Shown here: positions 8,459 to 17,556 of the stretch, piece by piece
How positions within the stretch are numbered: position 1 is the first letter of the stretch
How the letters are laid out: every line of letters starts with the position of its first letter
Assembly (NCBI GenBank): GCA_034521495.1
Contig: JAXHMK010000010.1
Location: 372,001-436,000, forward strand
Reading direction: 5' to 3'
DNA: 64,000 bases
Source of the DNA: Balneolaceae bacterium
Lineage (GTDB): Bacteria; Bacteroidota; Rhodothermia; Balneolales; Balneolaceae
The notes under the pieces: model-generated
What the model saw: only the letters and a program-made list of their open reading frames with translations
Databases searched by the model: none
What the model was told of the DNA's origin: nothing
Position numbers and translations under genes: made by a program

Positions 8459-9685
8459 CTATTCATACCGTAAACTTTCTATCGGGTCTAATTGAGCCGC
8501 TTTATAAGCTGGATAAACTCCAAATACAATACCCACAATAGTCATTCCAATAACACCTCCGGCAGCAGCACTCCAGGGAATAACAACACTCGCCTCAAGC
8601 CAAACAGCGGCTGCATTTCCTAAACCGACTCCAATTAGAATACCAATGGCCCCTCCTATCTGGCAAATGGCAATCGACTCCATCAAAAATTGAGAGATAA
8701 TCGCTTTTTTGGTAGCACCAACTGCTTTTCTTACACCGATCTCACGGGTTCTTTCCGTAACGGAAACAAGCATAATATTCATCACACCGATACCGGCACC
8801 CAGTAACACAATTCCACCGATTACAAATCCTACCATGTATAATATTCCTGTAAACTGATCGAATACACCGCCAAGTGACTCGTTAGTTGAAATCTCAAAA
8901 TCATTTTCTGCTCCCGGTTCAACTTTTCTGATGGCTCTTAATATGCCGGTCAGATCATCGATAACTTCCTCAACTTTACCTATGGAACCGGCTCGTACCT
9001 GTATTCCTATATTCTGATTTCTGCCATATAAACCCGCCATTAATGTATATGGAATCACAACAAACCGATCGAGTGTATTACCAAAAACATTTCCTTTTGC
9101 TTCTGTTACCCCAACAACGGTATAAGGGCGTCCTTCAACCCGAATTGTTTTTCCAATCGGTTCTACTTGTTCAAAAAGAGCTGTTACAACATCGGCCCCG
9201 ATAATTGCCACGGGCCGCAGATAATCAATATCTGCTTGTGTAAAGTTTCGGCCACTCTCAATATCGTATGCATTATTGGCCAGGTATTCCTCGTTCCCGC
9301 CGCGAATGTTAATATTGGGTTCTGTTTGTTCCTCTTCGTAAGAAACTCGTGTTGTAGTGTAGGAACGGTTGGGACCTACACCTGAGGCAGATTCAGCCAT
9401 TTCCCGGAGCGTTTCCATCTGTTCGATAGTAATATCCTGCCGGTTTCTGTATTCATCCCAATCAGTCGGTCCCATTCTGATGGATGGATATTTTGAAATG
9501 GAAATTACGTCTCCCCCCATCAGGCTAAGAGTATCTTTAAAATATGTATCCAATACCAAAACAGCTGTATTTGCACTAATGATTGCAAATACTCCCACAG
9601 AGATAGCCAATAATGTGAGAGACGAGCGAAGTTTATTGGCTCGTATAGAATCAAATGCCTGCTTTAAAACTTCAATAATGTTCAT
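8459..9685 (-). CDS. ABC transporter permease, MacB/FtsX family (second of two)
   Basis: A 408-residue MacB-like permease. The N-terminal membrane helix (SSLTLLAISVGVFAIISANTAV) is followed by a large periplasmic MacB_PCD domain (about residues 45-270, including NINIRGGNEEYLANNAYDIESGR and the PVAIIGADVVTALF core) and a C-terminal FtsX domain with three helices and the coupling motif VTERTREIGVRKAVGATKK. The terminal stretch YPAYKAAQLDPIESLRYE is the usual family ending. It is a paralogue of the permease immediately upstream and shares its architecture throughout, so the exporter may be a heterodimer. The ATPase and adaptor lie further downstream on the same strand. Confidence 0.94.
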   Translation of the reverse strand: MNIIEVLKQAFDSIRANKLRSSLTLLAISVGVFAIISANTAVLVLDTYFKDTLSLMGGDVISISKYPSIRMGPTDWDEYRNRQDITIEQMETLREMAESASGVGPNRSYTTTRVSYEEEQTEPNINIRGGNEEYLANNAYDIESGRNFTQADIDYLRPVAIIGADVVTALFEQVEPIGKTIRVEGRPYTVVGVTEAKGNVFGNTLDRFVVIPYTLMAGLYGRNQNIGIQVRAGSIGKVEEVIDDLTGILRAIRKVEPGAENDFEISTNESLGGVFDQFTGILYMVGFVIGGIVLLGAGIGVMNIMLVSVTERTREIGVRKAVGATKKAIISQFLMESIAICQIGGAIGILIGVGLGNAAAVWLEASVVIPWSAAAGGVIGMTIVGIVFGVYPAYKAAQLDPIESLRYE

Positions 9686-9801
9686 GTGAAACTGTTTGAT
9701 ATTTTTTGTTCAAAACGAGGATGGTGCAAGTGTCTCGCTTGAGCCATCTAAACCTGAATTTACATTGACAACAAATTAACTTACCAAAAGAACAACCGCG
9801 T

Positions 9802-9820
9802 GCCGGACAAGCTGTCCGGC
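9802..9820. repeat. Hairpin between the two permease genes
   Basis: A compact perfect inverted repeat, GCCGGACA (9802-9809) and TGTCCGGC (9813-9820), with a three-base loop. It stands four bases beyond the stop of the first permease and about 115 bases before the start of the second. There is no clear U-tract on the transcript side, so it may stabilise the mRNA end or attenuate rather than terminate. Confidence 0.5.
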
Positions 9821-9823
9821 GTA

Positions 9824-11059
9824 CTACTCATACCTCAGGGATTCTATTGGATCTGATTTAGCAGCTTTTCTTGAGGGTATATACCCAAATAAAATACCTA
9901 CAAACGCACAGATCAAAATTGCATTCAGAACAGTTGTCCAGTTCAGATATGCAATAAAAAATTGGTTAATCAATTCAGTTACACCGATTGACAATAATAC
10001 TCCAATAACTCCGCCAACAAAACAGATCACTATTGCTTCCATTAAGAATTGTAACAGAATTTCCCACGATTTTGCCCCGACAGCTTTCCGTATTCCGATC
10101 TCTTTTGTGCGTTCTTTTACAGAAACAAACATAATATTCATCACACCGATACCGCCAACAAAAAGAGCCAGGCCTGTAAGGAAAATTCCAATACCATAAA
10201 TAGCAATCTTCATACTTTGAAATTCCTGCTCAAACAGAGCTGCCTTGTTAATTGCAAAATCATTGTCTTCAAGAGGATCTAACCGGCGGATTTGTCGCAT
10301 AGCTCCAATCACTTCATACTCACCCTCTTCCATCATTTCTTCGCTGGAAAATTGAACCGCTAACTGAATTCCATTGCGGAGACTGTAAAGTGTACCAAAA
10401 GCTGTAATTGGTATGATCATTTGGTTGTCAACATCCTCAAGTCCCAGGAAACTACCCCGGCTTTCAAGAACTCCAATAACAGTAAACCGTTGTCCGTTAA
10501 TTCTCACATTTTTTCCCAGAGGATCTTCGTTGTTAAGAAATAGAACATCAACAACACTACTGCCGAGAACAACTACCCGAGAAGCACGGTCTACTTCGGC
10601 CTCACTAAATGCACGTCCATCAGCGATATCCAAACCTGCTGTCTGAAAATGACTCTGAGTTACCCCACTTAACTCTACATTTTCGGCGATTTTGTCATCA
10701 TATCTTATAGAGGTGTTCCTGTTGCTTGAGGCTGAAACATTTGATGCCGAGGTCGCCAATTGCCGTAAATCTTCAACGTAAGATAACCGCATCTCCCGGC
10801 GGTTTCTATACTCCCACCACTTATATTCACCCCCAAATCCCCAGGGCCATTTATCTACATATACAACATTTCTTCCCAGTATATCCATGCTCTCTTCAAA
10901 AGATCGGTCAATACCATCGGAGATGGTATTCATAGCGGTCACAGATACAATACCGATCACAATACAGGTTGTGGTAAGAATTGCCCGGGTTTTGTTTGTC
11001 CAAATAGCAGATATCGCTATTTTAGATCCCTCAATGAAACTGATTAGAATTCGGTTCAT
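9824..11059 (-). CDS. ABC transporter permease, MacB/FtsX family (first of two)
   Basis: A 411-residue MacB-type permease with the same order of parts as the next gene: N-terminal helix (RAILTTTCIVIGIVSVTAMNTI), periplasmic MacB_PCD domain (about residues 50-280, core RVVVLGSSVVDVLF) and C-terminal FtsX domain (VKERTKEIGIRKAVGAKSWEI, ending SRKAAKSDPIESLRYE). The start ATG at 11,059 begins the whole minus-strand exporter region; the opposite-strand gene bshB1 starts 128 bases away, so the promoters are divergent. Two different permeases with one ATPase suggest a heteromeric complex, which is an inference. Confidence 0.94.
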   Translation of the reverse strand: MNRILISFIEGSKIAISAIWTNKTRAILTTTCIVIGIVSVTAMNTISDGIDRSFEESMDILGRNVVYVDKWPWGFGGEYKWWEYRNRREMRLSYVEDLRQLATSASNVSASSNRNTSIRYDDKIAENVELSGVTQSHFQTAGLDIADGRAFSEAEVDRASRVVVLGSSVVDVLFLNNEDPLGKNVRINGQRFTVIGVLESRGSFLGLEDVDNQMIIPITAFGTLYSLRNGIQLAVQFSSEEMMEEGEYEVIGAMRQIRRLDPLEDNDFAINKAALFEQEFQSMKIAIYGIGIFLTGLALFVGGIGVMNIMFVSVKERTKEIGIRKAVGAKSWEILLQFLMEAIVICFVGGVIGVLLSIGVTELINQFFIAYLNWTTVLNAILICAFVGILFGYIPSRKAAKSDPIESLRYE

Positions 11060-11186
11060 AATTGATTCTCAAACTATAGATCTTTAGAAGTAAATGAGTT
11101 CTTTAGTTTTCAACAAAGATAATCTACGATTTAGAACTCAATTCGTTTCAGTATATTAAACAAATTTTACAAAATAGGATCGACAA

Positions 11187-11930
11187 ATGGATATTGATGT
11201 TCTGGCTTTTGGTGCCCACCCCGATGATACTGAATTAAGCTGTTCAGGTACACTTGCTGCACTCATAAAAAACGGCCGGAAAGTAGCCGTAGTTGACTTA
11301 ACCAGGGGTGAAATGGGGTCGCGCGGAACGCCTGAACTCAGAAAGAAAGAAGCTCAAAAAGCCGCTGAAATACTTGGCCTCCATGCCCGCGAAAATATTG
11401 GTCTCCCTGATACCGAACTTGCCAACAACAGGAAACATCAAAAGGCCATTATCCAAAAAATCCGGCAGTTTCGTCCTCATATCTGCCTGATTCCGACTCC
11501 AAAAGACCGTCATCCCGATCACGAAAATGCCACAGCTCTTTTAACTGATGCCATATTTTATAGCGGGCTTGCAAAAATTGAAACAACAGGGGCGGATGGA
11601 AAAATGCAGAAGCATTTCAGACCCTCCCATGTTTTGCACTTTATGCAACATGATCATATTGATCCCGATTTCGTTTATGATATCACCGATACCATTGAGA
11701 TAAAAGAAAAGGCAATTATGGCATTCTCTTCCCAATTCAATGTAGAAGATCCTGGTGATGAACCGGAAACTTATATTTCCGATCCCGCTTTTTTTGATGC
11801 CCTCCGAGCAAAAGCAGCCTATTTTGGCCAGATGGCGGGATACAAATTCGGAGAAGGGTTTCTGTATGCCCGGAAACCCTTTCCTCTCCAAAACTTTAAC
11901 TTTTTGTTTGATACATCGCCGAAACGATAG
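11187..11930 (+). CDS. bshB1: Bacillithiol biosynthesis deacetylase BshB1
   Basis: A 247-residue zinc-dependent LmbE/PIG-L family deacetylase. The metal-binding AHPDD motif is at residues 10-14 (His11, Asp14) and the third ligand is His112 in RHPDHENA. The GlcNAc-malate deacetylases of bacillithiol synthesis share MDIDVLAFGAHPDDTELSCSGTLA at the start and the features LTRGEMGSRGTPELR and FSSQF near the end. It removes the acetyl group from GlcNAc-malate in the pathway to bacillithiol, the low-molecular-weight thiol of this bacterial group. It stands alone, divergent from the exporter genes; bshA and bshC are not in the window. Confidence 0.93.
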   Translation: MDIDVLAFGAHPDDTELSCSGTLAALIKNGRKVAVVDLTRGEMGSRGTPELRKKEAQKAAEILGLHARENIGLPDTELANNRKHQKAIIQKIRQFRPHICLIPTPKDRHPDHENATALLTDAIFYSGLAKIETTGADGKMQKHFRPSHVLHFMQHDHIDPDFVYDITDTIEIKEKAIMAFSSQFNVEDPGDEPETYISDPAFFDALRAKAAYFGQMAGYKFGEGFLYARKPFPLQNFNFLFDTSPKR

Positions 11931-11949
11931 CTTTTGTAAAACAGATCTA

Positions 11950-12125
11950 AGTCATTCGGCTGGCGATTGGGTTTTTCGCCTGCCGAATCCCACGACTTCT
12001 ACCCTACGAATTCCAACCCTACAAATTCGCCCTTCGCCTGCCGATTGGGTTTCTCGGTTCATCCATGTCTACAGCTCCACAAATTCGGCAGCCAAGGTGG
12101 ACTTTGCAGCCGAAGATTTTCGCCA
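11950..12125. repeat. Dispersed intergenic repeat, copy 1
   Basis: The space between bshB1 and the EF-G paralogue carries repeated CGCCTGCCGATTGGGTTT-like blocks and the segment ATTCGGCAGCCAAGGTGGAC (12,083-12,102), followed by GCAGCCGA. The same pieces, in the same order and with slight changes, occur at 22,890-23,060. Both copies sit at the 3' ends of genes. No coding sense was found. Confidence 0.6.
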
Positions 12126-12131
12126 ATTTAG

Positions 12132-14252
12132 CTACACTTCCGCCGCCAGTGTCTCTTCAATCACCTGTTTTTGAATTTCGTGCGGAACCTGTCCATAGCT
12201 GTGAAATTTGCGAGAGTAGGATGCACTGCCCTGTGTCATCGATTTGAGACGGGTTGTGTATTGACTCAACTCCTGTAATGGAACAATCGCCTTAATTTTT
12301 TGGATCGATCCTTCCGCATCCATCCCCTGAATCTGGCCTCTTCTTGAACTCAGGTCACTCATTACATCTCCCATATAATCGGCGGGCAGTGTAACTTCTA
12401 TTTCATAAAGCGGTTCCAGTAACTGAGGGGAAGCTTTCAAAAAACCATCTTTAAATGCCATAAGTGCAGCTGTTTTAAAGGCTGCTTCGTTTGAGTCAAC
12501 CGAATGCATGGAACCATCATATACAGAAACCCGGATATCCCTGGCCCGACAGCCGCTCATAGGCCCATTCGCCATTTTTTCCATAATACCTTTCAGAATA
12601 GCAGGCATAAACCGGTTATCAATCACACCGCCAACAATACAATTCTGGAATACAAGCTTTCCGCCCCATTCAAGATCTATCTCCTGAACGTCTCGAACTT
12701 TAATATCTGTTCTTTCAGGCATCCCTTCATACCAGGGTTCTATCGACAAATAAACCTCGGCAAACTGACCTGCCCCGCCACTTTGTTTCTTGTGTTTGTA
12801 ATAGGCATCCACTTTTTTTGTAATCGTTTCCCGATAAGGAATTTTAGGTTTCTCAAACTCAACATCCAGGTTGTATTGATCTTTGAGCTGATGCAGAATA
12901 ACATTCAGATGCTCTTCACCCAGCCCGTGTAAAATTGTCTGTTGTAATTCCTGACTGTGTTCAACTACAAGCGAAGGATCCTCTTTTTGGATCTGATTAA
13001 GAGCATTTCCAAGCTTATCTTCATCTCCCTCAATTTTCAATTTTATAGCATTTCGAATAGTCGTATCAGGGTACTGAATATGAGCAAATTCAATACCACT
13101 ATCTTTAGGGGCTATAGTGTCACTTGTATTTAGATCTTTCAGTTTTACAGCTACAGTTAAGTCTCCTGCATGTACTTCAGGAACTTCTGTTCTATTATGT
13201 CCCTGGTTGATAAACAATGCCCCAATCCGAACACTATTGCCAGTTCGCTGATTTATCAGGTCCATTCCCTGCGAAAGAGTTCCGCCGGTAACTTTCAAAT
13301 AGGCTAAGTCACCCACATGCATTTCAGAAGATGACCTGAATACAAATCCACTCGGTTCTGAATCAAGTGAAATAGCAAAAGAATCCCCATTCTTCAGTTT
13401 CATTTCTGATTCCAGCGGAGATGGAGCAACATTTCCAAGAAAACCCAAAATACGACCGGTTCCCATATTTCTGGATGCACAAGCACAAAAAAGCGGGAAA
13501 ATATCCCTGTTTTGGAGGCTCATCTGAAGTCCGTCCCGCATCTGGTATTCGTCTAATTCACCATTTTCAAAATATAGATCCAGTAATGTTTCATCATTTT
13601 CTGCGACAGCCTCAACCAATTCATTGTGAAGCAATTCTGCCTGGGCTTTTTGTGATTCCGGTATAGGCAACTTATCAGGCCGGCCTCCATCCTCGGGAAA
13701 TTCGTACATAGTCATTTTCAACACATCAATAATGGCGTGAAAATCCTCTCCTTCGCTATAAGGATATTGAACAACTACCACACCACGGCCAAAATGTTCT
13801 TTGGCCATATCTACTGCTTTTTGAAAGTTGGATTTATCGCTGTCCAGTTTATTTACAACCAAAATAGAGGGCAAAGATCTTTTCTCAGCAGTTCTCCAGA
13901 ATGCATCGGTTCCCACTTCCACGCCTGCATCCGAATTTAAAACAAAGATGGCAGAATCTGCCACATGAAGTGATTCAGATACTTGACCCCAAAAATCATT
14001 CGATCCAGGAGTGTCCATTACATTTATTTTTGTTCCCCTCCAATCCAGATGAAGCAGTGAACCATAAATTGACTTCTCTTTATCCTTCTCTATATCATGA
14101 TAATCTGAAAGTGTATTTTTCTCCTGGATGCTGCCCCTTTTTCTGGATGTTCCAGATTCATAAATCATCGTTTCAGCGAGTGTTGTTTTTCCTGATCCCG
14201 AGTGCCCCAAAAGAGCAACATTTCTTATATTTTTTGGCTCGTATACTTTCAT
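12132..14252 (-). CDS. Elongation factor G paralogue (EF-G2-like translational GTPase)
   Basis: A 706-residue protein with all five EF-G domains: GTP-binding domain I (P-loop GHSGSGKTT at 16-24, DTPG at 80-83, NKLD at 134-137), domain II around residues 290-370, and domains III-V ending near LSSRRGQIQGMDAEG. Three points differ from canonical EF-G: the P-loop reads GHSGSGKT instead of GHVDAGKT, switch I lacks the RGIT threonine (DKEKSIYG), and the histidine after DTPG, needed for GTP hydrolysis, is serine (DTPGSNDF). The Bacteroides EF-G2 is known to support translation without GTP hydrolysis, so this may be a starvation-type EF-G. It stands alone, not in a str operon. Confidence 0.88.
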   Translation of the reverse strand: MKVYEPKNIRNVALLGHSGSGKTTLAETMIYESGTSRKRGSIQEKNTLSDYHDIEKDKEKSIYGSLLHLDWRGTKINVMDTPGSNDFWGQVSESLHVADSAIFVLNSDAGVEVGTDAFWRTAEKRSLPSILVVNKLDSDKSNFQKAVDMAKEHFGRGVVVVQYPYSEGEDFHAIIDVLKMTMYEFPEDGGRPDKLPIPESQKAQAELLHNELVEAVAENDETLLDLYFENGELDEYQMRDGLQMSLQNRDIFPLFCACASRNMGTGRILGFLGNVAPSPLESEMKLKNGDSFAISLDSEPSGFVFRSSSEMHVGDLAYLKVTGGTLSQGMDLINQRTGNSVRIGALFINQGHNRTEVPEVHAGDLTVAVKLKDLNTSDTIAPKDSGIEFAHIQYPDTTIRNAIKLKIEGDEDKLGNALNQIQKEDPSLVVEHSQELQQTILHGLGEEHLNVILHQLKDQYNLDVEFEKPKIPYRETITKKVDAYYKHKKQSGGAGQFAEVYLSIEPWYEGMPERTDIKVRDVQEIDLEWGGKLVFQNCIVGGVIDNRFMPAILKGIMEKMANGPMSGCRARDIRVSVYDGSMHSVDSNEAAFKTAALMAFKDGFLKASPQLLEPLYEIEVTLPADYMGDVMSDLSSRRGQIQGMDAEGSIQKIKAIVPLQELSQYTTRLKSMTQGSASYSRKFHSYGQVPHEIQKQVIEETLAAEV

Positions 14253-14426
14253 TATAACTCCAATTTTTCTTTTAATAACTGCTTGATAGCTCTTTGTCTT
14301 AACACCATCTTTAATGGATGAAAAAGAGTTCTCTTTTCAATATCTGTTCTTATAAAATTATACTTTATTTCAAACAGTGAATCAAAACGGTTTCTATAAT
14401 TTAGCAGGCTTGATGATCAAATCAAC

Positions 14427-15539
14427 ATGAAAAAAATTCTACTTCTTCAAACAGGCGGCACCATTGCCATGCATTTCGACCAAAACGGGAACGAACTGGA
14501 CCCTGATAAGTGGACTGATGTACTATATGGAGAGATGCCCGAACTCTCAAAAATTGCCGAAATCGATATTAAAAACATTTTTTTTGAAGACAGTTCCGAT
14601 ATCAACCGGTACCATTGGCAAACATTGTGCGAGGTGATTCATAAAAACTTTGATGATTACGACGGATTTGTGATTCTGCACGGAACCGATACGATGGCTT
14701 ACACCGCATCTGCCCTCTCATTTGCACTACAGAATATTACAAAACCTGTAATCTTAACCGGAAGCCAGGTGCCTATGAGTAATATTCGAAGTGATGCACG
14801 CAGAAATCTTATTAATTCTATTGAACTCGCCACCTTAGGGATTCATGAAGTAGCCATCTGTTTCAACGATCACCTCTATCGTGGAAACCGGAGTACAAAG
14901 ATGAGCATTGGTGATTTTGATGCATTTGCTTCTCCCAACTATCCACCGCTGGCCGAAATTGGAATTCGAATTGAGTTATCCGAAGGTTTGCTTGAAAATC
15001 ATCCAAAACAGCGTCAATTTTTTCCCGCTTTTGATGATTCCGTCCAGGTACTAAAAATTTATCCAAACTTAAACCCTGCATATTTAAATGCACTCGATCT
15101 GAACTCCACAAAAGCCATTATCCTGGAAGCTTTTGGCAGTGGAAATATTCCGGGCAAAGGAGACTACAATTTGATCCCCTTTGTTGATAATTGTATCAAA
15201 CAAAACTGCTATGTACTCATCAATTCGCAGGCTCCCTATGATTCTGTAGATTTAACACATTATGCCAGCGGAAAAGCACTTAAAAAAATAGGTGCAATGA
15301 GTTCGGGAGAGATGACGATGGAAGCCACACTAACGAAAACCATGAATCTGCTGGCGCGTAATCTTTCTGATTCCGAATTTATTGATACATTCCAACAATC
15401 AATCGCCGGTGAAAGGTTAAGAGTGACCTTGAAGCGTTCCCGATGCTTCGGGTTCCTTCAAGCGTCACGATCATTCTTAGTAAAGAACGCTTCAAGGACC
15501 TTCGGACGCTTGAAGGTTCAAAATTTTAAAACAATTTAG
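14427..15539 (+). CDS. Type I (cytoplasmic) asparaginase with repeat-derived C-terminal tail
   Basis: A 370-residue L-asparaginase that hydrolyses asparagine to aspartate and ammonia. The two catalytic threonine motifs are intact: TGGTIAM at residues 9-15 and HGTDTMAYTAS at 85-95; LTGSQVPM follows. No signal peptide is present, which fits the type I cytoplasmic enzymes of about 330-350 residues. From about residue 332 (RVTLKRSRCFGFLQASRS...) to the end, the sequence no longer looks like asparaginase: it is encoded by interlocking inverted repeats (15,427-15,516), so the tail probably comes from a repeat element inserted near the original stop. The exonuclease gene follows after five bases. 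Confidence 0.92.
   Translation: MKKILLLQTGGTIAMHFDQNGNELDPDKWTDVLYGEMPELSKIAEIDIKNIFFEDSSDINRYHWQTLCEVIHKNFDDYDGFVILHGTDTMAYTASALSFALQNITKPVILTGSQVPMSNIRSDARRNLINSIELATLGIHEVAICFNDHLYRGNRSTKMSIGDFDAFASPNYPPLAEIGIRIELSEGLLENHPKQRQFFPAFDDSVQVLKIYPNLNPAYLNALDLNSTKAIILEAFGSGNIPGKGDYNLIPFVDNCIKQNCYVLINSQAPYDSVDLTHYASGKALKKIGAMSSGEMTMEATLTKTMNLLARNLSDSEFIDTFQQSIAGERLRVTLKRSRCFGFLQASRSFLVKNASRTFGRLKVQNFKTI
15427..15516. repeat. Interlocking inverted repeats within the 3' end of the asparaginase gene
   Basis: Two pairs of arms alternate: CCTTGAAGCGTTC (15,427-15,439) pairs with GAACGCTTCAAGG (15,485-15,497), and CCTTCAAGCGTC (15,455-15,466) pairs with GACGCTTGAAGG (15,505-15,516). A small CCCGA/TCGGG hairpin lies between them. 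The order A-B-A'-B' could fold into alternative hairpins or a pseudoknot. Confidence 0.7.
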
Positions 15540-15544
15540 AACAC

Positions 15545-16258
15545 ATGTTTTTTGTATTTGATGTTGAAACGGTACCAGATTTTCCATTTATCAGATCCAT
15601 CGTAAACGAACCAGATCTCGCAGAAGACGATCTTTTGATTCTTGCCAGTGAGGAGCTGGCGCGAAACGCTTCTGGTTTTTTACCGCCCATGTATCACAGA
15701 ATGATATCCTGGGTGGGCCTTTGGGTTGAAAATGGCGGCAAGCCTGTACAAAAAATCGGCTGGCATGGAGATGATGAGAAAGAGGGACTAAACAAACTGT
15801 TTGATGCACTTCATACCTATAAAGATTTCGGTTTGATACATCATAATGGCCGCGGCTTCGATCTGCCATTAATCACTTACCGGGCAATGAAACATAATCT
15901 CCAGATGCCGGTCCGCCTGAATCACTACGATATTCGATATCGATTCAGCAAAGTAAATATTGATTTGATGGACGAATTCAGTAATTACGGTGCCAGTTCC
16001 TATCCCAAGCTCAAGCATCTCGGGCAACTGATAGGTGTGCCGTTCAAACAAACTGCCGAGGGAAATGAAGTTCTGAAGATGTACCGGGAAAACAAGCTCG
16101 AAGAGATTGAACACTACTGTTACGAAGATGTAATGGCTACCTATGTAGTTTGGCTTCAAATGAAATTTACAACCGGGGATATTTCCAAGGATGTATTTGA
16201 TAATTTGAATGAAAGGGCTATCGGAAAATTAAAAGAGATACAGGGTAGGGATGAATAA
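15545..16258 (+). CDS. 3'-5' exonuclease of the PolB-like DEDDy family
   Basis: A 237-residue protein of the family described as predicted 3'-5' exonuclease related to the exonuclease domain of DNA polymerase B (DNA_pol_B_exo2). Exo I is FDVETVP (Asp6, Glu8), Exo II is HHNGRGFDLPLI (Asp106) and Exo III is YCYEDVMATYVVW (Tyr191, Asp195), so all four acidic residues and the tyrosine are present. It starts five bases after the asparaginase stop and is probably co-transcribed with it. No polymerase domain is attached. The cellular substrate is not known for the family. Confidence 0.88.
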   Translation: MFFVFDVETVPDFPFIRSIVNEPDLAEDDLLILASEELARNASGFLPPMYHRMISWVGLWVENGGKPVQKIGWHGDDEKEGLNKLFDALHTYKDFGLIHHNGRGFDLPLITYRAMKHNLQMPVRLNHYDIRYRFSKVNIDLMDEFSNYGASSYPKLKHLGQLIGVPFKQTAEGNEVLKMYRENKLEEIEHYCYEDVMATYVVWLQMKFTTGDISKDVFDNLNERAIGKLKEIQGRDE

Positions 16259-16418
16259 CCATTTAAAAAATTTTGCAATACGATTTTGTCCGGTTGTTTA
16301 ATACGTACCGCTTGTAATCTCTTTCGGACGATTAGAGTGGATAACACGGTATTGAGAGTCTACTGAAAAACAACTGTCTGATGGATTCCTTAAAGTCCTC
16401 ATTTACAATTTCATCATT

Positions 16419-17556
16419 TTGAATTATTTGAAAAACATCACTCAATACTCTGATAATAATTATTATGCAATATTTTGGATAATTATTGCGATAGCTTTTC
16501 TGTTGCGATTATCGATCAGTTTCTTCTCCGGCCTTCCCTGGTACTCCGTTGATTCCTACACCTATCTTGAGATGGCAAATGCTATTATAAATGGTGAACC
16601 AATTTTCCCGTTTTCCAAATGGTTTCCCGCTCCTTCTTGCAGGTTTAAAAACTTTGTTACCGGATCTTTGGATTCCAACTTCAGCAATATTAACAAATAT
16701 ATTTGCATCCACAGCTGTAGTTGGTTTGTGTATGGGTATTTCAAAAAGAATCACAAAAAATTCATTAGCAGTAATTTTTGTGGGATTGATAGTGGCTTTT
16801 TACCCAAATCAGCTTAATTATGTCAGGCAAATTTTAACGGAGCCGGTCACAACTTTCTTTCTTGTATTACACGCCTATCTTTTATTTAACAATAAATACT
16901 TTTCTTCAGCCATTTTTTTAGTAATTGCGGCACTGTTTCGGTCAACCCTCTTACCTTTGATACCGATCATGCTGATAATTCTATTTATAACTGAACGTAC
17001 CTGGAATCCAAAAAGTCCTGCCTTTAAATTTTTTGGAGGAACAGCTTCAATAGGTCTGATTTATCTTCTTTTAGTTCTGTTCGATGTAGTGAAACCATCC
17101 AATAATCTTGGTGCAAATCTTCTAATTTCAATCAGTTCATACGGTGGGAATGTTGATTATACTCTGTCAGGGTTCACTTCCGAAGAGATGAAAGAACCCA
17201 TTAAAACGTATCTGTCATTTGCAATCGATCATCCAGTTGAGTATCTCAAACAACGCTTATTGTCCTTGAATGAACTTTGGGGCTGGCCTTCAATGGGAGA
17301 ACCCCCGAGAGGTATCGCAAGAAAACTATTGATCGCAATACGAATTCCATTCTTAATCGGTTCGGTTACTGCTTTATATCTGAATTTCAAAAAAACAGAG
17401 ATATGGATGCTCTTCTCTCCAATTTTGGTTATCACTGTGATTCATGTTTTGTTTTTCTCAACAACCAGGTTTACACATGTGGTTGAACCATTTGCAGTAG
17501 TTTTGACTATGATATCTCTAAATAGCATCTACAATCGTTGGTTTAAAAAGTATTAA
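16419..17556 (+). pseudogene. GT-C glycosyltransferase (ArnT/PMT, GT39-like), interrupted by one frameshift
   Basis: A polytopic membrane glycosyltransferase using a polyprenyl-phosphate sugar. The first part (TTG at 16,419) reads FWIIIAIAFLLRLSISFFSGLPWYSVDSYTYLEMANAIINGEPI, with the acidic loop after the first helix typical of GT-C enzymes. The frame then changes at about 16,603-16,625 and continues as SRFPNGFPLLLAGLKTLLP to the stop at 17,556, with eight or so further helices. Removing one T from the TTTT run near 16,610 would restore the frame. It converges with, and overlaps by four bases, the DprE2-like gene, so it may use the lipid-linked sugar made by that operon. Whether the shift is real or a consensus error is open; the start codon is also uncertain. 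Confidence 0.75.
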
